A stretch of 19,503 bases of DNA from Phenylobacterium aquaticum (lineage in GTDB: Bacteria > Pseudomonadota > Alphaproteobacteria > Caulobacterales > Caulobacteraceae), in the NCBI RefSeq assembly GCF_947378715.1, contig NZ_CANCLE010000067.1, positions 1-19,503 of the forward strand, given 5' to 3'. Numbering within the stretch: position 1 is the first letter of the stretch; each line of letters begins with the position of its first letter. Both the position numbers and the translations under genes were made by a program. The notes under the pieces are model-generated. The model did no database searches and was not told where the DNA came from. It was given only the letters and a program-made list of their open reading frames with translations. Positions 6,897 to 14,914 of this stretch are shown here, in pieces.

Positions 6897-7940
6897 TCAG
6901 GCTGGCTTGCCGTAGGGCGTCGAGTCGAAGACCGCCTGCTCGGCTTCGGTCATCTCGGCGGGGACGTCGGCGAAGAGCGGGGTCGACAGGTAGCGTTCGC
7001 CGGTGTCGGGGAGCATGCAGAGAATGTTCGCGCCCATCGGGGCCTCGGCGGCGACTTTGAGGGCGCCGGCGAAGGTGGCGCCGCCGCTGATGCCGACGAA
7101 GACGCCTTCCTGGGTGGCGAGTTGCTGGGACAGGCGGATGGCGTCGGGGCCGGTGATCGGCAGGATCTGGTCGATCAGCTTCTCGTCGATGGCCTCATTG
7201 GCCACGCGCGGGATGAAGTCCGGGGTCCAGCCCTGCATGGGGTGCGGCTTCCAGGCCGAGTGGCCGGCCGAGGGGCTGCCGTCGGGGTTGCGGGCCTGGC
7301 CCTCGCCGCTGGCGAACAGCGGGGCGTCGGCGGGTTCGCAGACGATGATCTTGGTCTTGGGGCTCTTGTCGCGCAGGACGCGGCCGACGCCGGTGAGGGT
7401 GCCGCCGGTGCCATAGCCGGTGACCCAATAGTCGAGGCCCTCGGTCTTGAAGTCCTCGAGGATCTCGACGGCGGTGGTGCGGGAGTGGACGTCCGGATTG
7501 GCCTCGTTCTCGAACTGGCGGGTCATGAACCAGCCATGAGCCTTGGCCAGTTCCTGGGTCTTGACGATCATGCCGGTGGCGCGCAGGGCGGCCGGGGTCA
7601 GGATCACCTTGGCGCCCAGGAAGCGCATCAGCTTGCGGCGTTCCACCGAGAAGCTGTCGGCCATGACGATGACCAGGGGATAGCCCTTGGCCGCGCAGAC
7701 CATGGCCAGGCCAATGCCGGTATTGCCGCTGGTGGCCTCGATCACCGTCTGGCCGGGCTTGAGCTCGCCGGACTTTTCGGCCGCCTCGATGACGCCCAGC
7801 GCCAGGCGGTCCTTGACCGAGCCCAGGGGATTGAACGCCTCGACCTTGACCCAGAGGTTCACGCCGGGCGGGCCCAGGCGGTTGACGCGGACCACGGGGG
7901 TGCGGCCGACGGTCTCCAGAATGCTCTGATACTTGGTCAT
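6897..7940 (-). CDS. cysK: Cysteine synthase (O-acetylserine sulfhydrylase)
   Basis: This pyridoxal-phosphate enzyme makes cysteine from O-acetylserine and sulfide in the cytoplasm. It has 347 residues, somewhat longer than the roughly 320 of E. coli CysK. Lys43 in the GSVKDR motif binds the cofactor. The substrate loop is TSGNTG (70-75), and the phosphate-binding loop GTGGTLTGVG is present. The extra length comes partly from an insertion after CEPADAP (a GEGQARNPDGSPSAGHSAW segment) and partly from a C-terminal tail (AEMTEAEQAVFDSTPYG). The start at 7938-7940 has AGGAGAGGAA upstream. The gene is divergent from the DUF885 gene across about 150 bases. No other sulfur-assimilation gene is next to it. 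Confidence 0.93.
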   Translation of the reverse strand: MTKYQSILETVGRTPVVRVNRLGPPGVNLWVKVEAFNPLGSVKDRLALGVIEAAEKSGELKPGQTVIEATSGNTGIGLAMVCAAKGYPLVIVMADSFSVERRKLMRFLGAKVILTPAALRATGMIVKTQELAKAHGWFMTRQFENEANPDVHSRTTAVEILEDFKTEGLDYWVTGYGTGGTLTGVGRVLRDKSPKTKIIVCEPADAPLFASGEGQARNPDGSPSAGHSAWKPHPMQGWTPDFIPRVANEAIDEKLIDQILPITGPDAIRLSQQLATQEGVFVGISGGATFAGALKVAAEAPMGANILCMLPDTGERYLSTPLFADVPAEMTEAEQAVFDSTPYGKPA

Positions 7941-8093
7941 GGGGTCGTTCCTCTCCTGCAGGCGGCGGCACCTTGAACCGCTGCAACGCCCGCGCGAACC
8001 CCAAATTTGCTGAGGGCCGCCCGCAGCCGGCCTGGGGAGTGGACGTAGGGTCGGGCCGGTCTATGGTCGGCCGCCTGAGTTCGGAGGTCGTCC

Positions 8094-9914
8094 ATGTTTG
8101 ATCGTCGCCTGTTCCTGTCTGCTGGGGCTTCAGCCGCGGCCCTGGCCTTGGCGCCTGGCGCCCGCGCGGCGCCGGCGACGTCGGGGGAGGCCGCCAAGCT
8201 GAACCTGCTGCTGGACGCCTTCTTCGAGGAGGGCCTGGCGCGCCAGCCGGAGAACGCGACGGAACTGGGCCTGGACAAGGGCGCGCGGGCCGGTCTCAAG
8301 GCCAGGCTGGAGGACGTCTCGACCGCCGGCATGGCGGCGGAGAAGGCGGCGACCGAAAGCCAGATCGCCCGGCTGAAGGCCATCGACCGGACCAGGCTCA
8401 CCGGCATGGACGCGGTGAACTATGACACCGTGCTCTATGTGGCCGAGACCACCAAGCCGCTGCTGGACCTCGACATCGGCGGGCGCGATGGCTTCTCGCC
8501 CTCCTGCTATGTGCTGTCGCCGATCACCGGCGCCTATCAGCGGGTCCCGACCTTCCTGGACGCCAAGCATTCCATCGAGACCGCGGCCGACGCCGAGGCC
8601 TATCTGTCGCGCCTCGACGCCTTCGCCGGCGACCTCGACGCCAATACCGACCGCTTCCGCCATGACGTGGCCAAGGGCGTGGTTCCGCCGGACTTCCTGC
8701 TCGACATCACGCTCGGCCAGCTTGGGGCCCTGCGGGTCAGCGCCGACAAGTCCGACCTGGTCGGCTCGCTGGATCGACGGGCCAAGGCCAAGGGGCTGGG
8801 TGAGGCCTATGGCGCGCGGGCGACGGCGCTCTATGACCAGAAGATCGGCCCGGCGCTGGATCGCCAGATCGCGGCCCTGATGAAGACCCGGGGCGGCGCC
8901 GTGCATGACGCAGGCGTCTGGAGGTTCCCTGACGGGCCGGCCTTCTATGAGGCCAATCTGCGCTACACCACGACCACCAATATGAAGCCTGAGGAGGTCC
9001 ACCAGATGGGCCTGGACCAGGCCAAGGAGATCGGCGCGCGGCTGGACCTGCTGTTGAAGAAGCAGGGTTTGAGCCAGGGGACGGTCGGGGAGCGGATCAA
9101 GGCGCTCTACAAGGACCCGAGCCTCTATTATCCGAACACCGACGCCGGCCGCGCCCAGCTGCTGGCCGATCTCTCGACCAAGCTGGCGGCGGTGAAGGCG
9201 CGCCTGCCTCGGATGTTCAACCACATCCCCAACAACCAGATCGAGCCGCGCCGGGTGCCGCCGTCCATCGAGGACGGCTCGCCCCTGGCCTATTCCGAAG
9301 GCGCGCCTCTGGACCGGTCGCGGCCGGGCTATATCTACTTCAATCTGAAGGACACCGCCGAGTGGCCCCGGTGGAACCTGCCCTCCACGCTCTATCACGA
9401 GGGCCTGCCGGGCCATCAGTTGCAGGGGGGAATCGCCCAGGAGAGCCAGGGCATCCCGCTGCTGCGCAAGACCATGTACTTCTCGGGCTATGGCGAAGGC
9501 TGGGCGCTCTATGCCGAGCAGCTGGCCTATGAGCTCGGCATGTATGACGACGACCCGCTGGGCGAGATTGGCTGGCTGAAGGGCCAGATCTTCCGGGCCG
9601 GGCGCTGCGTGGTCGACACCGGCATGCATGTCATGCGCTGGAGCCGCGAACAGGCGATCGACTATCTGATGGGCCTGGACGGCGACGCCCTGGGCTCGAC
9701 CACCCGGGAGGTGCAGCGCTACTGCGCCATCCCCGCCCAGGCCTGCAGCTACAAGATCGGCCATACCTATTGGAACCTGCAGCGCGACCGGGCCAAGGCG
9801 GCGCTGGGCAAGCGCTTCGACATCCGCGCCTTCCACGACGCGGGCCTGTTGTCGGGCGCCATGCCGCTGGAGGTGCTGGGCCACGCGATCTCGGACTATA
9901 TCGCCAAGGCTTGA
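8094..9914 (+). CDS. DUF885 family protein, Tat-exported putative zinc hydrolase
   Basis: The protein has 606 residues. It starts at ATG 8094, with GGAGG (8083-8087) six bases upstream. The N-terminus MFDRRLFLSAGASAAALALAPGARAA has the twin-arginine pattern (RRxFL), a hydrophobic core and an ARA cleavage site, so the folded protein is probably exported to the periplasm by the Tat system. The rest matches the DUF885 family (Pfam PF05960), placed with metallopeptidase-like proteins. It has the variant zinc motif YHEGLPGHQLQ (His435, Glu436, His441) and the downstream GEGWALYAEQL (Glu468), which would supply a third ligand. Family members are thought to be peptidases or hydrolases, but the substrate is not established. 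The gene is monocistronic or leads into the M15-like gene 73 bases downstream. Confidence 0.92.
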   Translation: MFDRRLFLSAGASAAALALAPGARAAPATSGEAAKLNLLLDAFFEEGLARQPENATELGLDKGARAGLKARLEDVSTAGMAAEKAATESQIARLKAIDRTRLTGMDAVNYDTVLYVAETTKPLLDLDIGGRDGFSPSCYVLSPITGAYQRVPTFLDAKHSIETAADAEAYLSRLDAFAGDLDANTDRFRHDVAKGVVPPDFLLDITLGQLGALRVSADKSDLVGSLDRRAKAKGLGEAYGARATALYDQKIGPALDRQIAALMKTRGGAVHDAGVWRFPDGPAFYEANLRYTTTTNMKPEEVHQMGLDQAKEIGARLDLLLKKQGLSQGTVGERIKALYKDPSLYYPNTDAGRAQLLADLSTKLAAVKARLPRMFNHIPNNQIEPRRVPPSIEDGSPLAYSEGAPLDRSRPGYIYFNLKDTAEWPRWNLPSTLYHEGLPGHQLQGGIAQESQGIPLLRKTMYFSGYGEGWALYAEQLAYELGMYDDDPLGEIGWLKGQIFRAGRCVVDTGMHVMRWSREQAIDYLMGLDGDALGSTTREVQRYCAIPAQACSYKIGHTYWNLQRDRAKAALGKRFDIRAFHDAGLLSGAMPLEVLGHAISDYIAKA

Positions 9915-9987
9915 CCTTCACCGGCCGCGACAACCAGAGTGCGTGGTGGGCGAGGACGCGCCCATGACGCGAGGGCGGAGCTGAATC

Positions 9988-10743
9988 ATGGCCTATGGAA
10001 GCCGCGATCTGGGACGGGACGACACCGGTCCCGAGGTGGTCGAGCTGCAGATGCGGCTGGCGGGGTTTCGCGGGACCAAGCCCGACGGCGACTATGGGCC
10101 AGGCACCGAACTTCAGGTCATGACGTTCCAGCGCGACGTGATGGGCCAGGCCAGCCCGAGCGGCCGGGCGGACCTGGCGACGCTGGCCGCCATCCAGGCC
10201 TTCGGCGCGGCCCATCCGGTGAATTTCAACCTGCTGACCTGCAAGTGCGGGGTCTGCGACGGCTTTGGCCAGGGCAAGTTCAAGGGGCTCTATCAGGGCC
10301 AGGTGAAGGTCGAGGCCTATTATCGCTACGAATATCCGGGCGTGCACCGGATGATCCTGTGGGCGTTCCGGGCCGCCATGTTCCACGCCCAGGCCAAGGG
10401 TTGGACCCTGACGGTCAATTCCGGCTACCGCTGCTCGGTCGACAACCAGCAGCATGCGCGCAGCAGCACCAACCACCATGGCAAGGCGATCGACATCGAC
10501 ATCGTCGGATCACCGACCGGCAAGGTCGACATGGAGCGCTGTGACGCCCTGCGCGGCATTCTGGTGGAGAAGGCCAACGCCCAGATCGCCTGGGGCGCGC
10601 CGAACCTCAAGTCGCTGGAGCCGTCCAATATCGCGCCGACCTGGGTGCACTATGACGTGCGCAGCTACGACAAGGCCTATCTGGACGACCGCTATTTCGT
10701 GAAGAGCCAGGCGGCGCTCGACGCGCCGCCCGCAGGCGTCTGA
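9988..10743 (+). CDS. Peptidoglycan-binding M15-like peptidase without signal peptide
   Basis: The protein has 251 residues. It starts at ATG 9988, with GGAG (9977-9980) seven bases upstream. An N-terminal peptidoglycan-binding_1 type domain (about residues 5-75, with LQMRLAGF and DGDYGPGTELQVMTFQ) is followed by a CxCxxC knot (Cys85, Cys87, Cys90). An M15/D,D-carboxypeptidase-like domain comes next, with SGYRC (145-149), NHHGKAIDID (162-171) and WVHYDV (219-224). Likely zinc ligands are a His of the NHHG pair, Asp169 and His221. The canonical M15 pattern is SxHxxGxAxD; here a His sits one or two places before the Gly, not three. No signal peptide, membrane anchor or holin gene is seen, which is odd for a wall enzyme. 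It may be an endolysin-like or toxin-type protein. Its stop codon directly abuts that of the convergent DUF3297 gene. Confidence 0.85.
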   Translation: MAYGSRDLGRDDTGPEVVELQMRLAGFRGTKPDGDYGPGTELQVMTFQRDVMGQASPSGRADLATLAAIQAFGAAHPVNFNLLTCKCGVCDGFGQGKFKGLYQGQVKVEAYYRYEYPGVHRMILWAFRAAMFHAQAKGWTLTVNSGYRCSVDNQQHARSSTNHHGKAIDIDIVGSPTGKVDMERCDALRGILVEKANAQIAWGAPNLKSLEPSNIAPTWVHYDVRSYDKAYLDDRYFVKSQAALDAPPAGV

Positions 10744-10992
10744 TCAGCTCTCGAAGAAGGGCTCGACCTCGCCCTGCAGCTTCATGGTCATGGCCTTGCC
10801 GCGACGGTCGACGGTCTTGCCGACGGCCAGGCGCACCCAGCCCTCGCTGACGCAGTATTCCTCGACATTGGTCTTGGTGACGCCCTTGAAGCGGATGCCG
10901 ATGCCGCGCGCCAACAGGTCGGCGTTGTAGAACGGGCTGTCCGGATCGACGCTGAGGCGGTCGGGCGGGGTGTCGGAGATGGCTTCGGTCAT
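10744..10992 (-). CDS. DUF3297 family protein
   Basis: This is a small soluble protein of 82 residues. The segment DTPPDRLSVDPDSPFYNADL, the following GIGIRFKG and then TNVEEYCVSEGWVRLAVGKTVD match the DUF3297 family, widely conserved in proteobacteria and of unknown function. The start is ATG 10990-10992, chosen because family members begin just before the DTPPDRLS motif. The ribosome site is weak (AAGG). The open frame extends further upstream but loses family resemblance. The stop TGA lies directly against the stop of the convergent M15-like gene within the palindrome TGATCA. The gene is divergent from the thiolase operon across about 140 bases. Confidence 0.9.
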   Translation of the reverse strand: MTEAISDTPPDRLSVDPDSPFYNADLLARGIGIRFKGVTKTNVEEYCVSEGWVRLAVGKTVDRRGKAMTMKLQGEVEPFFES

Positions 10993-11088
10993 GGCCGCGT
11001 CATAGCCTTGTGCGTCTCCGGCGAAAAGAGGCGCAATTTCTGGACTAGCCTGCCGCAAGGGAGCCTGTTCCATGGTCGATAGCGAAGC

Positions 11089-11104
11089 GCCGCATATGTG
11101 CGGC
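11089..11104. promoter_or_regulatory. Inverted repeat in the thiolase leader
   Basis: A perfect palindrome, GCCGCA-TATG-TGCGGC, lies between the DUF3297 and thiolase starts, 14 bases before the GAGGAG ribosome site (11118-11123) of the thiolase. It could be an operator for a dimeric repressor of the acyl-CoA operon, or a small 5' hairpin. The assignment rests on symmetry and position only. Confidence 0.35.
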
Positions 11105-11131
11105 CGCAAAACTTTTTGAGGAGCAGTCGTC

Positions 11132-12385
11132 ATGGCTGAAGCTTGGATCATTGATGCGGCCCGTACGCCGCGCGGCGTCGGCAAGGTGGGCAAGGGCGCC
11201 CTGGCCGACATTCACCCCCAGCAGCTGGCCGCGACCGTGCTGAAGGCCGTCGCCGAACGCAACAACCTGAACACCGCCGAGGTTGACGACATCATCTGGG
11301 GCACCTCGTCCCAGCGCGGCAAGCAGGGCAACGACCTGGGCCGCATGGCCGCCCTGGACGCCGGCTATGACGTGCGCGCCAGCGGCATGACGCTGGACCG
11401 CTTCTGCGGTTCGGGCATCACGGCCGTGAACCTGGCCGCCGCCAACATCATGTCGGGCATGGAAGACCTGGTCATCGCCGGCGGCACCGAGATGATGAGC
11501 TACACCTCGGCCACCGGCCCCCAGAACGCCGCCTTCTTCGACGGCCCGGCCCTGATGGACGCCGGCAACGCGCACCTGCGCAAGCTGCATCCCCAGTCGC
11601 ACCAGGGCATCTGCGCCGACGCCATCGCCACCCTGGAAGGCATTCCGCGCGAGGCGCTGGACGAACTGGCCTATGTCAGCCAGCAGCGCGCCGACGTGGC
11701 GATCCGGGAAGGCCGCTTCGACCGTTCGCTGGTGCCGGTGTTCCGTGAGGACGGAACCCTGGCCCTCGACCGCGAGGAGTTCCCGCGCCCGCAGACGACT
11801 CGCGAGGGCCTTGCGTCCCTTAAGGCGTCCTTCGAAGCCATGGCCAATGTGCCGATGGACAACCAGGGCACCACCCTGGCCGGCCTGATCCACCAGGTCT
11901 ATCCCGACCTGAAGTTCAACCACGTGCACCATGCCGGCAACTCGTCGGGCGTGGTGGACGGCGCGGCGGCCATCGTGCTGGCCTCGCCGGACTACGCCAA
12001 GAAGAACGGCCTGAAGCCCCGCGCCCGCGTGGTGGCCATGGCCAATGTCGGCGACAGCCCCACCCTGATGCTGAACGCCCCGGTGCCGGCGGCGCTCAAG
12101 GTGCTGAAGAAGGCCGGCCTGACCCCCGACGACATCGATCTTTGGGAAATCAACGAGGCCTTCGCCGTCGTCGCTGAGAAGTTCATCCGCGACCTGAAGC
12201 TCGATCGCGATAAGGTCAATGTGAACGGCGGGGCCATGGCTCTGGGTCACCCGATCGGCGCCACCGGCTCGATCCTGATCGGCACGGTCATCGACGAACT
12301 GGAACGTCGTGGCCTGAAGCGTGGCCTGGTCACCATGTGCGCCGCCGGCGGCATGGCTCCGGCCATCATCGTCGAGCTGGTCTAG
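11132..12385 (+). CDS. Thiolase (acetyl-CoA acyltransferase)
   Basis: The protein has 417 residues. It starts at ATG 11132, with GAGGAG eight bases upstream. All thiolase active-site parts are present: nucleophile Cys92 in DRFCGSG, the NEAFA motif (from Asn341), general base His373 in GGAMALGHPIGATGS, and the second catalytic Cys403 in CAAGGMAPA. It either condenses two acyl-CoAs or, more likely here, cleaves 3-ketoacyl-CoA with free CoA. Its partner 11 bases downstream is an acyl-CoA dehydrogenase, whose Shine-Dalgarno overlaps the thiolase stop, so the two form a beta-oxidation-type operon. Strong C/G-ending codon preference and the strong ribosome site suggest good expression. Chain-length preference cannot be read from the sequence. 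Confidence 0.95.
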   Translation: MAEAWIIDAARTPRGVGKVGKGALADIHPQQLAATVLKAVAERNNLNTAEVDDIIWGTSSQRGKQGNDLGRMAALDAGYDVRASGMTLDRFCGSGITAVNLAAANIMSGMEDLVIAGGTEMMSYTSATGPQNAAFFDGPALMDAGNAHLRKLHPQSHQGICADAIATLEGIPREALDELAYVSQQRADVAIREGRFDRSLVPVFREDGTLALDREEFPRPQTTREGLASLKASFEAMANVPMDNQGTTLAGLIHQVYPDLKFNHVHHAGNSSGVVDGAAAIVLASPDYAKKNGLKPRARVVAMANVGDSPTLMLNAPVPAALKVLKKAGLTPDDIDLWEINEAFAVVAEKFIRDLKLDRDKVNVNGGAMALGHPIGATGSILIGTVIDELERRGLKRGLVTMCAAGGMAPAIIVELV

Positions 12386-12396
12386 GAGACGGGCCC

Positions 12397-13611
12397 ATGG
12401 ATCTCGATTGGAGTGCTGAAGACAGGGCGTTCCAGGACGAGGTCCGGACCTTTCTAGACAAGGAACTGACGCCGGCCCTGCGCGAGCGGGGCCGGCGGAT
12501 GACCAGCGTCTATGCCGACTACGACACCAGCATGGAATGGCAGCGCCGGCTGCACGCCCGGGGTTGGGCGGCGCCGGCCTGGCCGACCGAGTTCGGCGGG
12601 CCGGGCTGGAATGTCGTGAAGCGCTATATCTGGGCGCGCGAGACCTCGATGGCTGGCGCGCCGCCCTTGTCGCCCATGGGCATCGGCATGTGCGGCCCGG
12701 TGCTGATCGGCCATGGCAGCCCGGAGCAGCAGGCCTATTACCTGCCGCGCATGCTGTCGGGAGAGCACTTCTGGTGCCAGGGCTATTCCGAGCCGGGCTC
12801 GGGATCGGACCTCGCCTCTCTGCAGATGAGCGCCGTGGCCGACGGCGACGACTTCATCTGTAACGGCCACAAGCTGTGGACTACCCACGCGGCGGTCGCC
12901 AACTGGATCTTCTGCCTGGTGCGGACCAGCCGCGAGGCGATCATCCAGCAGGGCATCACCTTCCTCTTGATCGACATGGCGACGCCGGGCGTCACCGTGA
13001 AGCCGATCATCTCGCTGTCCGGCGAGCACATCCAGAACGACGTGTTCTTCACCGATGTCCGCGTGCCCAGGGCCAATGTGGTCGGCCGGGCGGGCGAGGG
13101 CTGGACCGTCGCCAAATACCTGATGCAGTTCGAGCGGGGCGGGGGCGTCAGCGCGCCCGGCCTGTCGGCGCGGCTGGCCAAGATCCGCGCGATGGCGACG
13201 ACGGAGGGCCTGACCGCCAACCCCAGCTTCATGGCCCGGGTGGCGGAGGCCGGTATCGCCGTCGAGGCGCTGGAGGCGGTGGAGCTGCGGGTGATGTCCA
13301 AGCTGTCCAACGGCGAGGCGCCCGGGGCGGAAAGCTCGCTGATGAAGACGGTGGCGACCGAGCTGTCGCAACGGCTGACCGAGTTGGCGGTGGAGGCGGC
13401 GGGCGTCTATGCGACACCCTATCAGCCGCATCTGGTCGCGGCCGGCGGCCCGTCGCCGGGCTTCATTCCGCCGAACGACGGCTATGGCGCGGGCCCGGAC
13501 CACGCCTGGACCGTGACATCGAAGTACCTCAACGACCGGGCTGGCTCGATCTATGCCGGCACCAACGAGATCCAGCGCAACATCATGGCCAAGGCCGTGC
13601 TGGGAATCTGA
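12397..13611 (+). CDS. Acyl-CoA dehydrogenase
   Basis: This flavoenzyme has 404 residues and oxidises an acyl-CoA to the 2,3-enoyl-CoA, passing electrons to ETF. The start is ATG 12397; GGAG (12385-12388) overlaps the thiolase stop. An earlier in-frame start at 12337 lies inside the thiolase gene and is rejected. The N-terminal helical domain is followed by the FAD/substrate signature YSEPGSGSDLASLQ and, near the C-terminus, YAGTNEIQRNIMAKAVLG. The position of the usual catalytic glutamate (Glu376 in medium-chain enzyme) is Ala387. Glu246 in the QFERGGG helix matches where isovaleryl- and long-chain-type enzymes keep their base. A long insert, GGPSPGFIPPNDGYGAGPD (about 349-367), comes before the last helix. 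The gene converges on the glycosyltransferase gene with only six bases between the stops. Confidence 0.94.
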   Translation: MDLDWSAEDRAFQDEVRTFLDKELTPALRERGRRMTSVYADYDTSMEWQRRLHARGWAAPAWPTEFGGPGWNVVKRYIWARETSMAGAPPLSPMGIGMCGPVLIGHGSPEQQAYYLPRMLSGEHFWCQGYSEPGSGSDLASLQMSAVADGDDFICNGHKLWTTHAAVANWIFCLVRTSREAIIQQGITFLLIDMATPGVTVKPIISLSGEHIQNDVFFTDVRVPRANVVGRAGEGWTVAKYLMQFERGGGVSAPGLSARLAKIRAMATTEGLTANPSFMARVAEAGIAVEALEAVELRVMSKLSNGEAPGAESSLMKTVATELSQRLTELAVEAAGVYATPYQPHLVAAGGPSPGFIPPNDGYGAGPDHAWTVTSKYLNDRAGSIYAGTNEIQRNIMAKAVLGI

Positions 13612-13617
13612 TCGACC

Positions 13618-14814
13618 CTATGCGGAGATGTTGGCCGGCGGCTTGACGGCCTGCGGCTCGGCTGCGGTGCGCACGGCCTCACCCAGCGCTGCGTCGCGGC
13701 CCTTGGGGGCGACGCCCCAGGCGGCGCGGCTGGCGCTCCAATAGTTCCAGAGCGAGGCGACGACGGCGCCCATGACCCCGGCCACCAGGCGATGGGCGTG
13801 CAGATGGGTCAGGCCTACGGCCACCAGCTCGCTGATCAGGGCGCCGGACGAGCAGGCCAGGGCGAACCCCGCCAGGCCGCGCCACCAGGCCCGTCCGGTC
13901 AGACGCAGGTCGCGGAAGGTCAGCAGGTTGTTCAAGGCGAAGTTGGAGACCATGGCCACGCTGATCGCGCTGGCCTGGGCGGCCCAGAAGGGGGCGTTCA
14001 GGGCGTCGAGGGTTCCCAGGATCGAGGTGTGGACCACGACCCCGGTCAGGCCGACGCCTGCGAACATCACGAAGCGGCTGGGGATCAGTCGGCCCGAGCG
14101 GGTCTCGATCAGCTGGGCGGCCAGTTCGACCATGATCCGCAGGTCGAGCTTGGAGGCGCCGGCGATGCGCGGCCGCAGCTTGGTGGCGACCTCGGCGACC
14201 TTGGGGGTGCGCTTGCCGCCGGCCAGGACGTCGACCAGGATCTTGAAGCCGACACCCGACAGGCGCGGCCGGACCTCGGCGAACCATTCCCGGCGCAGCA
14301 GGAAGAACCCGGCCAGGGGATCGGTGGTGGCCGCGCCGATCACGATGCGGCTGAGCGCCACGCCGAAGATGGAGAGCGCCCGGCGAAAGCCGGTCAGGCC
14401 GATGTCGCGGTCGTGGACGAAGCGGCTGGCGATCACCAGGTCGGCCCTGTCGGCGCGCAGGGCCGCGACCATGGGACCCAGCAGGCCCGCTTCATGCTGA
14501 CCGTCGCCGTCCATGACGCCGATGATCTCGCCCTGGGCGGCGTCCCAGCCGGCTATGCAGGCCGAGGCCAGGCCGCGCACACCCTCGCGGCGGACCAGCC
14601 GGATGCGCGGATCCTGGGCCGCGAGCCCCCGAACCACGTCGGCGGTGCGCTCATCGGGGGAATCATCGACCACGATGATCTCATGGGTCAGGTCGCCCAG
14701 GGCGCCTTGCGCCTCGGCGATGACCGGGGCGATCGAATCGGCCTCGTTCATGGTGCAAATGACCAGGGACACCTCGATCGGCGGGGCCGCGGGGGTCTGG
14801 TCTTGAGCGGTCAT
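13618..14814 (-). CDS. GT2 glycosyltransferase (DPM1-like) fused to GtrA membrane domain
   Basis: The protein has 398 residues. It starts at ATG 14812-14814, with GAGGAG nine bases upstream. The N-terminal GT-A domain (about 12-235) has the nucleotide-sugar motifs VVDDSPD (Asp50/Asp51) and the metal-binding MDGDGQH (Asp102, Asp104), plus ASRF and TDPLAGFFLLRR. This is typical of polyprenyl-phosphate hexose synthases such as dolichol-phosphate-mannose synthase. From about residue 245 a GtrA-like domain with four transmembrane helices follows. Such fusions load a sugar from a nucleotide donor onto undecaprenyl phosphate at the inner membrane and may help flip it. The divergent neighbour 100 bases away looks like a GT-C transferase that could use the product. 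The sugar is unknown. Confidence 0.93.
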   Translation of the reverse strand: MTAQDQTPAAPPIEVSLVICTMNEADSIAPVIAEAQGALGDLTHEIIVVDDSPDERTADVVRGLAAQDPRIRLVRREGVRGLASACIAGWDAAQGEIIGVMDGDGQHEAGLLGPMVAALRADRADLVIASRFVHDRDIGLTGFRRALSIFGVALSRIVIGAATTDPLAGFFLLRREWFAEVRPRLSGVGFKILVDVLAGGKRTPKVAEVATKLRPRIAGASKLDLRIMVELAAQLIETRSGRLIPSRFVMFAGVGLTGVVVHTSILGTLDALNAPFWAAQASAISVAMVSNFALNNLLTFRDLRLTGRAWWRGLAGFALACSSGALISELVAVGLTHLHAHRLVAGVMGAVVASLWNYWSASRAAWGVAPKGRDAALGEAVRTAAEPQAVKPPANISA

Positions 14815-14914
14815 GCGGGGCTGCTCCTCGCGGCCTGAGGGCCTCAAGTGGGGGATGTCAGGGTCGACCGCCAGCCCTAACAGGGTCTTAAGCGAAGGGC
14901 GATAGACCAGAGGC

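Noticed and set aside
8002..8009. CAAATTTG palindrome in the cysK/DUF885 divergent promoter region
   Set aside because: Only eight bases and no matching second site; could be chance.
8130..9884. A 584-codon minus-strand open frame opposite the DUF885 gene
   Set aside because: Antisense shadow; the plus strand has a Tat signal, zinc motif and ribosome site.
9988..10743. Part of a prophage lysis cassette
   Set aside because: Neighbouring genes are ordinary metabolic genes; no holin, spanin or structural phage gene is in the window.
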